Source of the DNA: an uncultured Novosphingobium sp. | GTDB lineage: Bacteria; Pseudomonadota; Alphaproteobacteria; Sphingomonadales; Sphingomonadaceae | Length of the DNA: 6,519 nucleotides | Assembly: GCA_946886365.1 (NCBI GenBank) | Contig: CAMPIM010000148.1 | Location: 1 to 6,519 of the forward strand | Direction of reading: 5' to 3' | In this document: positions 1 to 6,073 of the stretch, piece after piece | Position numbering within the stretch: position 1 is the first letter of the stretch | Layout: each line of letters opens with the position of its first letter | Notes under the pieces: model-generated | What the model was told of the DNA's origin: nothing | Database searches by the model: none | The model's input: the letters and a program-made list of their open reading frames with translations, nothing else | Position numbers and translations under genes: made by a program

Positions 1-13
1 GGGGAGAGGACAG

Positions 14-104
14 TGAAGCTTGGCGGCGCCAGCCGCCTAGCGAAACTTGGAGAGGGGACCGCCCCCGCCTACCGTAACCTGGAGAGGGGATAGCCCCCTC
101 CCCC
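14..104. repeat. Three tandem GC-rich units, two with clear hairpins
   Basis: Three related units follow one another, starting at about 14, 41 and 73; the last two are 32 bases each. Units two and three share the core CTGGAGAGGGGA, allowing T for the first C-to-T difference (45-58 and 77-90). Unit one begins with the similar GAAGCTTGG. Unit one folds as GCT-T-GGCGGC, loop gcca, GCCGCC-T-AGC (18-41). Unit three folds as GAGGGG against CCCCTC around a short loop near 91-95. No T-run follows on either strand, so these are not standard intrinsic terminators. They lie just beyond the stop of the minus-strand glycine-zipper gene and could stabilise its 3' end or be a small cluster of REP-like repeats. 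This stretch contains no gene that I can see. Confidence 0.5.
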
Positions 105-107
105 AAT

Positions 108-446
108 TCAAGGATTACGCCGCAAAACCCGATCGCATTCCGCGTTAGTCCCCTCACTCTTCCCAATAACACGCCCAGCCACAGCCCCAGCCGCGCCAGC
201 CAGCAGAGACTCACCCAAGCTCCCGCCCGCCAGCGCACCCACGCCAGCACCGCCAGCCGCACCAATCACCGTCCCGCGATCGCGCCCTTTCTTCGCCTGC
301 AACAGGCAATAGCGCACATCATCCCGGTCTCGCGGAGCCGCCCGCGCCACCCGAGCCCGCTCCTTGCTGCTCAGTGAAGCAGCCATCACCGGCGTCGCAA
401 CCAAAGTCGCGCCAGCCGCCATCATCATGATCCTGGCCAATTTCAT
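108..446 (-). CDS. Secreted glycine-zipper protein
   Basis: Small exported protein of 112 residues, probably lodged in the outer membrane or periplasm. Residues 1-22 form a signal peptide: MKLAR, a hydrophobic stretch, then PVMA before ASL, a good signal peptidase I site. The mature part has a short basic segment, then a glycine zipper at about residues 58-95 (GAAGGAGVGALAGG and GAAGAVAG) like the glycine-zipper 2TM domains of the Rickettsia 17-kDa antigen family. Two cysteines flank the zipper (about residues 47 and 104) and could form a disulfide. There is no lipobox cysteine, so it is not a lipoprotein. I chose the ATG at 446 because GAGGGAG lies about 8-10 bases upstream; a GTG at 455 abuts that site and is less likely. 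An AT-rich patch at 459-484, including TATTAT on the minus strand, may hold its promoter. The specific role is unknown. Confidence 0.75.
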   Translation of the reverse strand: MKLARIMMMAAGATLVATPVMAASLSSKERARVARAAPRDRDDVRYCLLQAKKGRDRGTVIGAAGGAGVGALAGGSLGESLLAGAAGAVAGRVIGKSEGTNAECDRVLRRNP

Positions 447-1842
447 CAGCCTCACTCCCTCTATAAAATTGACTTATGATAATACGCCGCGCTTGGGCGG
501 CCGGTTCCTCAAACCGCCCGCACCCGCGCATCCCCCCGCCGGCCAGCATCAATTCCGTCAAAGCCCAGACCAGCGCATCCGCCCGATCCGGCGACCGCCC
601 CGGCCCCACATAACCACCCCCCGCGATCAGCCCGCACATCTCATCCTCCAGCGCCCAAAAGGCCCCGCGATGCCGCACCCGCCCCGCTTCATACAGCGCC
701 GCCACAGGCTCGGCCCGCGCAGCCTTCCCCCGGCTCGCGTGCACCAGCCGCACCGGCAGAGCCGCCTCCGCCGCGCGCAGCACGCTTTCCACCATCGCCC
801 CGCCATTATTCGCCTCGGCGATCACCCGATCCGCGCCATGCACCGCCGCCGCGTCAGCAACCGCCCGCGCCCAGCTTTCCGGGCTCGCTTTCTCCACGCT
901 CGCATCGGCAATGACATAGGCCCGGCCATCACTACCGATCCCCGCCACCACGATCCCGCAGGCATCGCCATGCCCCGAAGCAGGAGGATCGACCCCGATC
1001 ACCACCCGCGACAACAGCGCCCCACCACCATCGCCGCCCGGCACATGCGCCACCCGGCACCGCTCCAGCAGCGCCCGGTTCCACAGCGCGCCCTCGACCT
1101 CCTCGATCAGCTCGCCGTCCAGCTCCTGCCGCCCCAACCGCGTCGCCCCATAGCTCCGCTCCATCGCCGCCACGAAGCCATCGGCCAGGTTCACTACATT
1201 GTCCGCCGTCCGCCCCCGCGTCACCGCGACATCAGCGCCATCCCGCGCCACCAGCCCGCGCACCAGCGCCACCGGGCGCGGCGTCGTCGTCGCCATCACT
1301 TGTGGAGCCCGCCCCAGCCGCATCCCCATCATCATATTGTCCCACGCCGCTTCCCCCTGCGGCCATTTCGCGATCTCATCCGCCCAGCCATGGCTGAACT
1401 GCGGCCCACGCAGCGATTCCGGATCAGCCGCCCCAAACAGCAGCGCCATAGCCCCATTGGGCCACACCAACCGCCGCAGCGCGGGCGAAAAGATCGGGCG
1501 GTTCCACCATGGCGCGATCGACAACAGCCCCGAAGGCCCCTCCACCATCACGCTCCGCGCTTCACCCAAAGTCGCGCCCACCAGCGCGATCCGCGCCGCA
1601 CCGTCACGCTCCGCAACCCGCCGCACCCATTCCGCGCCCGCCCGCGTCTTGCCGAACCCTCGCCCAGCCATCATCAACCAGATGCGCCAGCTTCCCCCCG
1701 GCGCCAGCTGTTCCGGCCGGGCCAGCCATTCCCAATCATGCTCCAAAGCCTGCGCCGCCGCACCATTCAGCCCGGCCAGCACCCGCTCCCGCGCCGCGTC
1801 GGGCAGGGCCGCCAACCTCTCGAAATCCGACATGCCACCCAT
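319..1842 (-). CDS. Large terminase subunit TerL, GTA/phage DNA packaging, altered C-terminus
   Basis: ATP-driven DNA-packaging motor and nuclease of the GTA/phage terminase family (RcGTA gp2-like). Numbered from the ATG at 1842, the ATPase domain has Walker A GRGFGKT (60-66), Walker B ending in acidic DE (155-156, in WADEIAKW) and the coupling motif TTTP (185-188). The C-terminal RNase H-like nuclease has candidate acidic residues D285 (VIGVDPP), E343 (VIAEANN) and D419/D422 (PDRAD). The start at 1842 follows an AGGAG about 11 bases upstream; the frame is open to 1911, but that extension crosses the likely promoter region of the divergent gene. The conserved part ends near residue 433 (ALTELML). 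The remaining 74 or so residues look unnatural and overlap the next gene by about 128 bases, which suggests a frameshift at the G run 532-537. The motor motifs are intact, so the protein may still work. Confidence 0.85.
   Translation of the reverse strand: MGGMSDFERLAALPDAARERVLAGLNGAAAQALEHDWEWLARPEQLAPGGSWRIWLMMAGRGFGKTRAGAEWVRRVAERDGAARIALVGATLGEARSVMVEGPSGLLSIAPWWNRPIFSPALRRLVWPNGAMALLFGAADPESLRGPQFSHGWADEIAKWPQGEAAWDNMMMGMRLGRAPQVMATTTPRPVALVRGLVARDGADVAVTRGRTADNVVNLADGFVAAMERSYGATRLGRQELDGELIEEVEGALWNRALLERCRVAHVPGGDGGGALLSRVVIGVDPPASGHGDACGIVVAGIGSDGRAYVIADASVEKASPESWARAVADAAAVHGADRVIAEANNGGAMVESVLRAAEAALPVRLVHASRGKAARAEPVAALYEAGRVRHRGAFWALEDEMCGLIAGGGYVGPGRSPDRADALVWALTELMLAGGGMRGCGRFEEPAAQARRIIISQFYRGSEADEIGQDHDDGGWRDFGCDAGDGCFTEQQGAGSGGAGGSARPG
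509..537 (-). other. Probable frameshift site and ancestral TerL stop
   Basis: On the minus strand the TerL frame runs through six consecutive Gs (537-532). Adding one G gives a short ending GDARVRAV and a TGA at 511-509, for a protein of about 444 residues. This basic VRxV-type ending and a stop 62 bases before the next start codon look far more natural than the actual read-through tail. The run could be a true one-base deletion, a slippage site or a sequencing error. Confidence 0.5.
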
Positions 1843-1868
1843 CGGCCCGCGCTCTCCTCGCCAGCATC

Positions 1869-1892
1869 TTGACAAACGTTGAATAGTGTCAA
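1869..1892. repeat. Inverted repeat TTGACA-N12-TGTCAA, possible operator
   Basis: TTGACA (1869-1874) and TGTCAA (1887-1892) form six-base arms 12 bases apart, spanning the gap between the divergent TerL and oxygenase-like genes. The arms overlap the candidate -35 box. The symmetry also puts a TTGACA on the minus strand facing TerL, although no convincing -10 follows it there. The arrangement would suit a dimeric repressor, but it could be chance. Confidence 0.3.
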
Positions 1893-1897
1893 CTAAT
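1869..1897 (+). promoter_or_regulatory. Candidate sigma-70 promoter for the oxygenase-like gene
   Basis: A perfect -35 hexamer TTGACA (1869-1874) is followed after 17 bases by ACTAAT (1892-1897), which matches 4 of 6 positions of the -10 consensus. Transcription would begin about 55 bases before the ATG at 1960. The stretch is clearly AT-richer than the neighbouring genes. It is the only good promoter-like pair I see in front of this gene. Confidence 0.45.
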
Positions 1898-1945
1898 AAG
1901 GCTCCATGCATCGCGGCAGCGGTCGCAGAGCCATTTGAACTTGTT

Positions 1946-1952
1946 AGAAGGG
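1946..1952 (+). promoter_or_regulatory. Ribosome binding site of the oxygenase-like gene
   Basis: AGAAGGG ends seven bases before the ATG at 1960, which is good spacing and fixes that start codon. Confidence 0.6.
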
Positions 1953-1959
1953 CCTAGCC

Positions 1960-3006
1960 ATGAACAGTCAGAGCTTCCTCCGTCCGATCTCCGAACCGCA
2001 GATCATCGAGGGTGCGTTTACGGAAGATCAATATCAGCGGCTGCTGCATGTTCTGCGCAATGAAGGCCCTTGGTCATTGATCCTCGCGCAGGAGTTCACC
2101 TCTCCTGAGCAGGTCATCGCCACAACGTCCGGATCGCTCCCGGAAGGAATGGTGGCGACATGGGACATGTTCCTCAGCCCGGTCTTCCGCGCGACTCTGG
2201 GCCGTGGGCACGCCAGTCTTTTCCCGGAAATCGAGGATTGCTTCTACAACACGAAATTCCTCCAGCTGGTCCGCGACTATTGGAAAGCGAAATATGCGAC
2301 CCCCAATCTGATGTTGGTCAACATTCAAGGACCGACTGAAGCCGGCGGACCGCCGCATGTGGACGGCGCCGATTTCCGCGGCGTCAATTACCAGAACTCG
2401 CCCTCATGGTTGATCGGCCTCATGACGAAGACGGGCCTGTTTCGGCGGTGGCAAGCCAAGAAGGCCCAGGTACTGACCTGGTACTATAAAGGGCAGATCG
2501 GCGGCGGCTTCACCTATTGGCCAGATGGACCGGCCGGTCAGCCCAAGCAGCTTTTCGCGCCGATGTGGGGCCGTGGCGCGGTCGTCGAGAATGAAGTCAT
2601 GTATCACGGCGCGAACGCCTGCGGTCCAGCGCATAAGCGCAGGGTCGATGGATTGGCGATCAACTCGGTAATTCACGGCGATCCCGCCTCCGACCAATGG
2701 CAAATTTCTACTGATGGCAAGGTCGTTGAGCGCCTGCCTGCTGAAGAAACCCGGCTTCTGGTTCACTGGGGCGCTGACATCTTCATGGATCTGGACGACA
2801 TGTCCGTCACACTCGACCACAGCGACGACCTGACTCAAGAAATGGTCTTCGACATCCTGATCTCCGAAATGCGAGCCCGTGGCGTAGCCTTCAAGATGCC
2901 GACCGATCCCCTGAAGGATCCAGAGTTCGTGCAACTGCTGACCAAAGTCTTCGACCCGGGGTTGCCGACGATCATGCCGCCGGAATATGGCATGGCCGCC
3001 GAATAA
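1960..3006 (+). CDS. Uncharacterised protein, possible Fe(II)/2-oxoglutarate oxygenase
   Basis: A 348-residue soluble protein that I cannot assign to a named family. Two features suggest the double-stranded beta-helix oxygenase fold: H133-V134-D135 (in GGPPHVDGADF) as a metal-binding HxD, then H216 (in MYHGANACGP) as the distal histidine, 83 residues later. R227/R228 follow 11-12 residues on, where 2-oxoglutarate enzymes usually keep the co-substrate-binding arginine. GGGFTYWPDGP (181-191) lies between them, resembling the GG-x-aromatic strand seen in many such enzymes. There is no signal peptide or membrane segment. The C-terminal 90 or so residues are acidic and helical-looking, with nothing recognisable. 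The gene runs opposite to its neighbours, has lower GC and a less GC3-biased codon use, and sits between TerL and the small-terminase-like gene, so it looks like a later insertion. The substrate is unknown; the oxygenase assignment is inferred from residue spacing alone. Confidence 0.8.
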   Translation: MNSQSFLRPISEPQIIEGAFTEDQYQRLLHVLRNEGPWSLILAQEFTSPEQVIATTSGSLPEGMVATWDMFLSPVFRATLGRGHASLFPEIEDCFYNTKFLQLVRDYWKAKYATPNLMLVNIQGPTEAGGPPHVDGADFRGVNYQNSPSWLIGLMTKTGLFRRWQAKKAQVLTWYYKGQIGGGFTYWPDGPAGQPKQLFAPMWGRGAVVENEVMYHGANACGPAHKRRVDGLAINSVIHGDPASDQWQISTDGKVVERLPAEETRLLVHWGADIFMDLDDMSVTLDHSDDLTQEMVFDILISEMRARGVAFKMPTDPLKDPEFVQLLTKVFDPGLPTIMPPEYGMAAE

Positions 3007-3025
3007 TCCGGACATAAGGTGCATA

Positions 3026-3058
3026 GAGGGTTGGCGGACTATTCATCCGCCGACCCTC
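3026..3058. terminator. Hairpin between convergent genes, likely bidirectional terminator
   Basis: A 13-base stem (3026-3038 with 3046-3058; arms GAGGGTTGGCGGA and TCCGCCGACCCTC, one G-T wobble) encloses a seven-base loop. It begins 19 bases after the oxygenase-like stop, and its right arm reaches into the stop codon of the convergent small-terminase-like gene. No T-run follows on either strand, so termination efficiency is uncertain. Confidence 0.5.
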
Positions 3059-3605
3059 ATACCCCACGCCTCTCCCGCACCCTCTCCAACGCCTCCCGCA
3101 ACCGCTCGACCGCGTCCTCCCCGTCCGGCCTCTCAACCGCATCCGCCGCCAGCCTCTCCCCCGCCTCGCGCCGATGCTGCACCAGCAATCGCACCCCCAC
3201 CGCATTGGGATGCCCGCGCTTCACCTTCCGGCTCTTCACCATCCCTTCGCCGTCCAGCACCACCTCTTCCTCTTCCGTGCCGAACAGCGCCTGCCGCAGC
3301 AGAAGCGCCTCCAGTTCGGCATAGCCGACGCCCAGCGCCTGCGCCCATTCCCGCGCAAAGCCGGGATCGCGCCGCTTCTGATAATAGGCGCTCGACAGGT
3401 TCTTCCCCGCCACCCGCGCCGCCTCGCTGACATTGCAAGTCGCCGCCAGCGTTTCCATGAAGACCTTGCGCCGCTCGACAGTCCAGCCGTCCCGGCGCAC
3501 CGCGCGCATCTGCGCCCCGCTACCGGCTGCGCCGCGCTGGCTCCGCTGCACGATCAGTTCCCTGTCGGGCGCATCGCTGGCCTTGCCGGAAAAACGCCGC
3601 ACCAT
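3057..3605 (-). CDS. Small terminase subunit-like HTH protein
   Basis: Probable DNA-recognition partner of TerL in DNA packaging. From the ATG at 3605 it has 182 residues: a basic N-terminal region, then a helix-turn-helix segment at about 48-81 (VSEAARVAGKN is the likely turn and recognition region, followed by YYQKRRDP). Next come an amphipathic helix (ELEALLLRQALFG), an acidic EEEE patch and a highly charged, helical C-terminus (about 154-182). I chose 3605 because AGAGGA sits 10 bases upstream; 3629 is also possible. The frame is open to 3698, but that part encodes the intrinsic terminator at 3652-3685, so it is unlikely to be coding. In GTA-like clusters such a gene normally lies directly before TerL; here about 1.2 kb with an opposing gene separates them. 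Assignment rests on the HTH, size and context. Confidence 0.65.
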   Translation of the reverse strand: MVRRFSGKASDAPDRELIVQRSQRGAAGSGAQMRAVRRDGWTVERRKVFMETLAATCNVSEAARVAGKNLSSAYYQKRRDPGFAREWAQALGVGYAELEALLLRQALFGTEEEEVVLDGEGMVKSRKVKRGHPNAVGVRLLVQHRREAGERLAADAVERPDGEDAVERLREALERVRERRGV

Positions 3606-3651
3606 CTTGGCGCCGTCCTCTTGCCCCATCCCCTCGCCCCCCACTATCCCA

Positions 3652-3685
3652 ACGAAAAAGGGCCAGTCCTTCCGGACCAGCCCTT
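3652..3685 (-). terminator. Strong rho-independent terminator
   Basis: Read on the minus strand, AAGGGCTGGTCC (3685-3674) pairs with GGACTGGCCCTT (3669-3658) over 12 pairs, including two G-T wobbles. The loop is GGAA, and the hairpin runs straight into a T-run (3659-3655). It lies 97 bases beyond the stop of the glutathione S-transferase-like gene and before the small-terminase-like gene, so it probably ends the transcript of the former, or of a short RNA starting in 3690-3760. Confidence 0.8.
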
Positions 3686-3781
3686 GCCGCGTCACCATCC
3701 CGGCGACTCACAATTCCCAATATCGACATAACTGCCAGAACAGCGTGACGATGTCAAGCACAATGTTCCATATAGGTTCGT

Positions 3782-4429
3782 TCAGGATGCCCGCATGGCT
3801 TCAATGCCCTTCATTTCCGCCGCCAGCGCATTGGCAAAACTCGGCCGCGCGCAGATTTTCTCCAACCACTGCTCCAGCCGCGGCCAGCGCCCGCCTTTCA
3901 AGCTCGAACTGCAATAGCCGACGTTGATCAGCGGACAGGCAACCGCAATATCGGCCAGGGTAAAGCGATCCTCCACCAGAAAGCCGCTCTCCGGAAGGAT
4001 CTTCTCAATATAATCGCCAATCTTCGGAAGCTGCTCCGCCTCCGCCCGGTCTGCCGCCACTAAATCCTGTGGCATCCCCAGCAACGGAGCAACCATGCGA
4101 TTGAAAAAGATCGCGGCCCCGGCGGATTGCACGATGGTATCGCCAAACTCCTCATACCAGATCGTCCGCGCACGCGCTTTCGGCTCTGTCGGGATCAACG
4201 CAGGATCGGGCTTGATGGCATCCATATAGGTTATGATCGCGCTGCTGTCGCTGATCAGGAAATCACCATCCTGAAACGCGGGCATCTTTCCGAAAGGCGA
4301 TGCCCGCTCAAAAATCTCGCCGCCCTGGCCAAAGCCGCCGGGCTTCACTTCCACCGCCAGCCCCTTCTCGGCGGCAAAGACGATAACTTTGCGGACGAAG
4401 GGCGATGGACGCGCGCCATAAATGATCAT
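3782..4429 (-). CDS. Glutathione S-transferase family protein
   Basis: Cytosolic GST-fold protein of 215 residues, the usual length. The N-terminal thioredoxin-like domain (about 1-75) starts MIIYGARPSPFVRKV, with S9 in the position of the catalytic or GSH-contacting Ser/Cys. It has the cis-proline in GKMPAF (P50) and the GSH gamma-glutamyl binding motif DSSAI (61-65, the usual E/D-S-x-x-I). The all-helical C-terminal domain (about 85-210) carries the folding N-capping motif FTLADIAVA (T157, D160). Family members conjugate glutathione to electrophiles or reduce and isomerise substrates; the substrate here cannot be predicted. The ATG at 4429 follows GGGAG with a six-base gap, which settles the start. 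It lies 64 bases downstream of the TonB-like gene on the same strand, so co-transcription is possible, and it ends before the terminator at 3652-3685. Confidence 0.9.
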   Translation of the reverse strand: MIIYGARPSPFVRKVIVFAAEKGLAVEVKPGGFGQGGEIFERASPFGKMPAFQDGDFLISDSSAIITYMDAIKPDPALIPTEPKARARTIWYEEFGDTIVQSAGAAIFFNRMVAPLLGMPQDLVAADRAEAEQLPKIGDYIEKILPESGFLVEDRFTLADIAVACPLINVGYCSSSLKGGRWPRLEQWLEKICARPSFANALAAEMKGIEAMRAS

Positions 4430-4493
4430 GAGAGTCTCCCTACTAATCGACGGGACACCTCATCTCATATAGGTATCTAAATGCAACCTAAAT

Positions 4494-5285
4494 TCACATG
4501 CCCGCCCCGCCGCTGTTGGCAGGTGCTCGGCTATAGTCGATCCTGATCCGCACCCAGCTTCCGACCATCGCCTTCCCATTGACGCGCGGCGGGCGCACCA
4601 GGAACTGCCATGCCGCCAGCCGAACGGCCCGCGCAAAGCCCGACCCCTGCGGCGATTCCCCCAGCGCCTGACAATTTTCGACCCGGAAATTCTCCACCGT
4701 CTTGCACGCCACCAGCCCCCATCCACCGGCGGGCGCATTGGCGGGCATATAGCCGCCCAGTTCCGCAGGCGTTGGCCGCCGATACCATTCCGCCTCGAAC
4801 AGCTGGACGCCCCCTGGCCCTTCGCCCGGCCCCGCCGCCATGCGGCTATTCCCTTGCCCGGCTGTGCCCGCGCTCTGGCTGTCATCCGTCTTGGGCATCT
4901 TGCCGATGTCCGCCACCGCCATCTGCGCGCTGTCCAGTTGCAGGAACGGCTGCTTGGTCGGCGGCAAAGTCACGATCGGCTTTTCGACCGGCGTCACGAC
5001 GGGTTTCTCGACCGGCTTGCGCGGCTTGTCGGGTTCCTTTTCCTTCTTTTCCGGCGCCGCCGCCTTTTCCTTCTTTTCGGCCCGTTCGGGGCTTTTCTCG
5101 GCTTGAGGTTCAGGCGCAGCGGCCATTTCGAACGTCACCGGATTGCGCGGATCAACCTTCTGGGGATCAAGACCCGGCGCCAATGTCAGCAAGGCCAGCA
5201 CCAGCAGCGCGTTCAGCCCCAGCGCAAAGATCAATCCCCCACCACGCTCGCGCACTTTCGACCATGATGGGTTGGAAATCGTCAC
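4494..5285 (-). CDS. TonB-like energy-transducer family protein
   Basis: Inner-membrane-anchored periplasmic protein with TonB architecture. Counting from the GTG at 5285 (263 residues): a short cytoplasmic N-terminus, one transmembrane helix at about 17-36 (LIFALGLNALLVLALLTLA), and a Lys/Glu/Pro-rich spacer at about 60-110 with the repeated motif VEKPVVT/VEKPIVT. A Gly/Ser-rich linker follows, then a TonB-C-like domain at about 160-255 (FRVENCQALGES, ARAVRLAAWQFLVRPPRVNG, then VRIRIDY). Two cysteines close together (VACKTVENFRVENC) could form a periplasmic disulfide, unusual for TonB. The start is uncertain: the frame is open to a TTG at 5369, and GTGs at 5342, 5285 and 5255 are possible. 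I prefer 5285 because the sequence before it looks non-coding, although no clear ribosome site precedes it. No exbB, exbD or TonB-dependent receptor lies nearby, so TonB function is inferred from shape only. Confidence 0.7.
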   Translation of the reverse strand: MTISNPSWSKVRERGGGLIFALGLNALLVLALLTLAPGLDPQKVDPRNPVTFEMAAAPEPQAEKSPERAEKKEKAAAPEKKEKEPDKPRKPVEKPVVTPVEKPIVTLPPTKQPFLQLDSAQMAVADIGKMPKTDDSQSAGTAGQGNSRMAAGPGEGPGGVQLFEAEWYRRPTPAELGGYMPANAPAGGWGLVACKTVENFRVENCQALGESPQGSGFARAVRLAAWQFLVRPPRVNGKAMVGSWVRIRIDYSRAPANSGGAGM

Positions 5286-5428
5286 AAAAAACCGGCCGGG
5301 CTGCTGATACGGAGAAAAGGGGTGATGCCGAGCCGTTCTCACCGCGTCAACGCCTTCACGATGTTGCAACTCCGTAATGGGATGAAAGCGCTGGCCGTCC
5401 CCGGCAATCTCCGCTAGGCCCGCCTCCG

Positions 5429-6064
5429 ATGCTCACCAAGCTTTATCAATGGACGCTGGCCAAAGCCGCCCACGCCCATGCCGAACGCTGGCTCTTCGTC
5501 ATCTCCTTCATGGAGAGCAGCTTCTTCCCAATCCCCCCGCACCCGCTGCTTGGCCTCATGTGCCTTGCCCGGCCGGAACGGGCGATCCGCTTCGGCATCA
5601 TCTGCACCATCGCCTCGGTATTGGGCGGCATGCTCGGCTATGCGATCGGCCATTTCCTCTATGAAGCAGTCGGACAACAAATCCTCCACGCCCTCGGCCT
5701 CGCCGCCAAATTCCCCGTCGCCGCCTGCTATCTGCGCGACTATGGCGCTGAAATCATATTGGTGAAGGGCGCAACGCCCATTCCCTTCAAGCTCATCACC
5801 ATCACGGCAGGCTTCATCGGCCTCTCGCTCTTCACCTTCCTCTGGGCCAGCATCCTGTCCCGCGCCTTTCAGTTCATGCTGGTCGGCTTCCTCTTCTGGA
5901 AATTCGGCCGCCCGATAAAGGCGTTCATCGAGAAATATCTGGGCCTCCTCTCTGCGGGCTTCTTGGTCCTTGTGGTCGGCGGCTTCATCGCGGCCTCGAT
6001 GCTTTCAGGCGGCGGGCACAAGAACGACAAGTGCAGCCACGCCACCATGGCCACGATCCGCTGA
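5429..6064 (+). CDS. YqaA/DedA-superfamily (VTT domain) membrane protein
   Basis: Inner-membrane protein of 211 residues related to YqaA and the DedA/VTT superfamily, whose members are implicated in phospholipid (undecaprenyl-phosphate or PE) flipping and membrane homeostasis. The reentrant-type first segment contains the conserved acidic residue E29 in FMESSFFPIPPHPLLG. A helix with glycine spacing follows (59-80, ASVLGGMLGYAIG). The second conserved block, GATPIPFKLITITAG (114-128), is the YqaA counterpart of the DedA GRFxPxxR region, followed by SRAFQFMLVG (144-153). A final membrane helix lies at about 172-192, and the tail is short, hydrophilic and His/Lys-containing. It is divergent from the TonB-like gene, and lnt begins 9 bases after its stop, so the two are probably one operon. 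Its ribosome site is weak. Confidence 0.85.
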   Translation: MLTKLYQWTLAKAAHAHAERWLFVISFMESSFFPIPPHPLLGLMCLARPERAIRFGIICTIASVLGGMLGYAIGHFLYEAVGQQILHALGLAAKFPVAACYLRDYGAEIILVKGATPIPFKLITITAGFIGLSLFTFLWASILSRAFQFMLVGFLFWKFGRPIKAFIEKYLGLLSAGFLVLVVGGFIAASMLSGGGHKNDKCSHATMATIR

Positions 6065-6073
6065 TCTGCCCCA

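Noticed and set aside
364..1872. Open frame of 502 codons on the plus strand
   Set aside because: Lies antisense to TerL and is rich in Arg, Pro and His, as expected from the reverse of a GC-rich gene; TerL has clear motifs.
1843..1911. Upstream start of TerL at 1911
   Set aside because: The extra 23 residues have no family character and cross the divergent promoter region; a ribosome site precedes 1842.
2404..3024. Minus-strand frame of 206 codons opposite the oxygenase-like gene
   Set aside because: It has no recognisable domain, and the plus-strand gene has a ribosome site, a promoter and plausible active-site residues.
3606..3698. Upstream start of the small-terminase-like gene at 3698
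   Set aside because: The extension would be encoded by a strong terminator hairpin and T-run and lacks a good ribosome site.
3755..3772. Sigma-54-like promoter on the minus strand (TGGAAC...TTG)
   Set aside because: The invariant GC of the -12 element is absent at the required spacing.
3768..4476. Recurring ATATAGGT at about 3770, 4226 and 4468
   Set aside because: One copy is inside the glutathione S-transferase coding sequence and the flanks differ; probably chance.
4610..5377. Plus-strand frame of 255 codons opposite the TonB-like gene
   Set aside because: Pro/Arg/Ser-rich composition typical of antisense reading; the minus-strand frame shows a membrane helix and a TonB-like domain.
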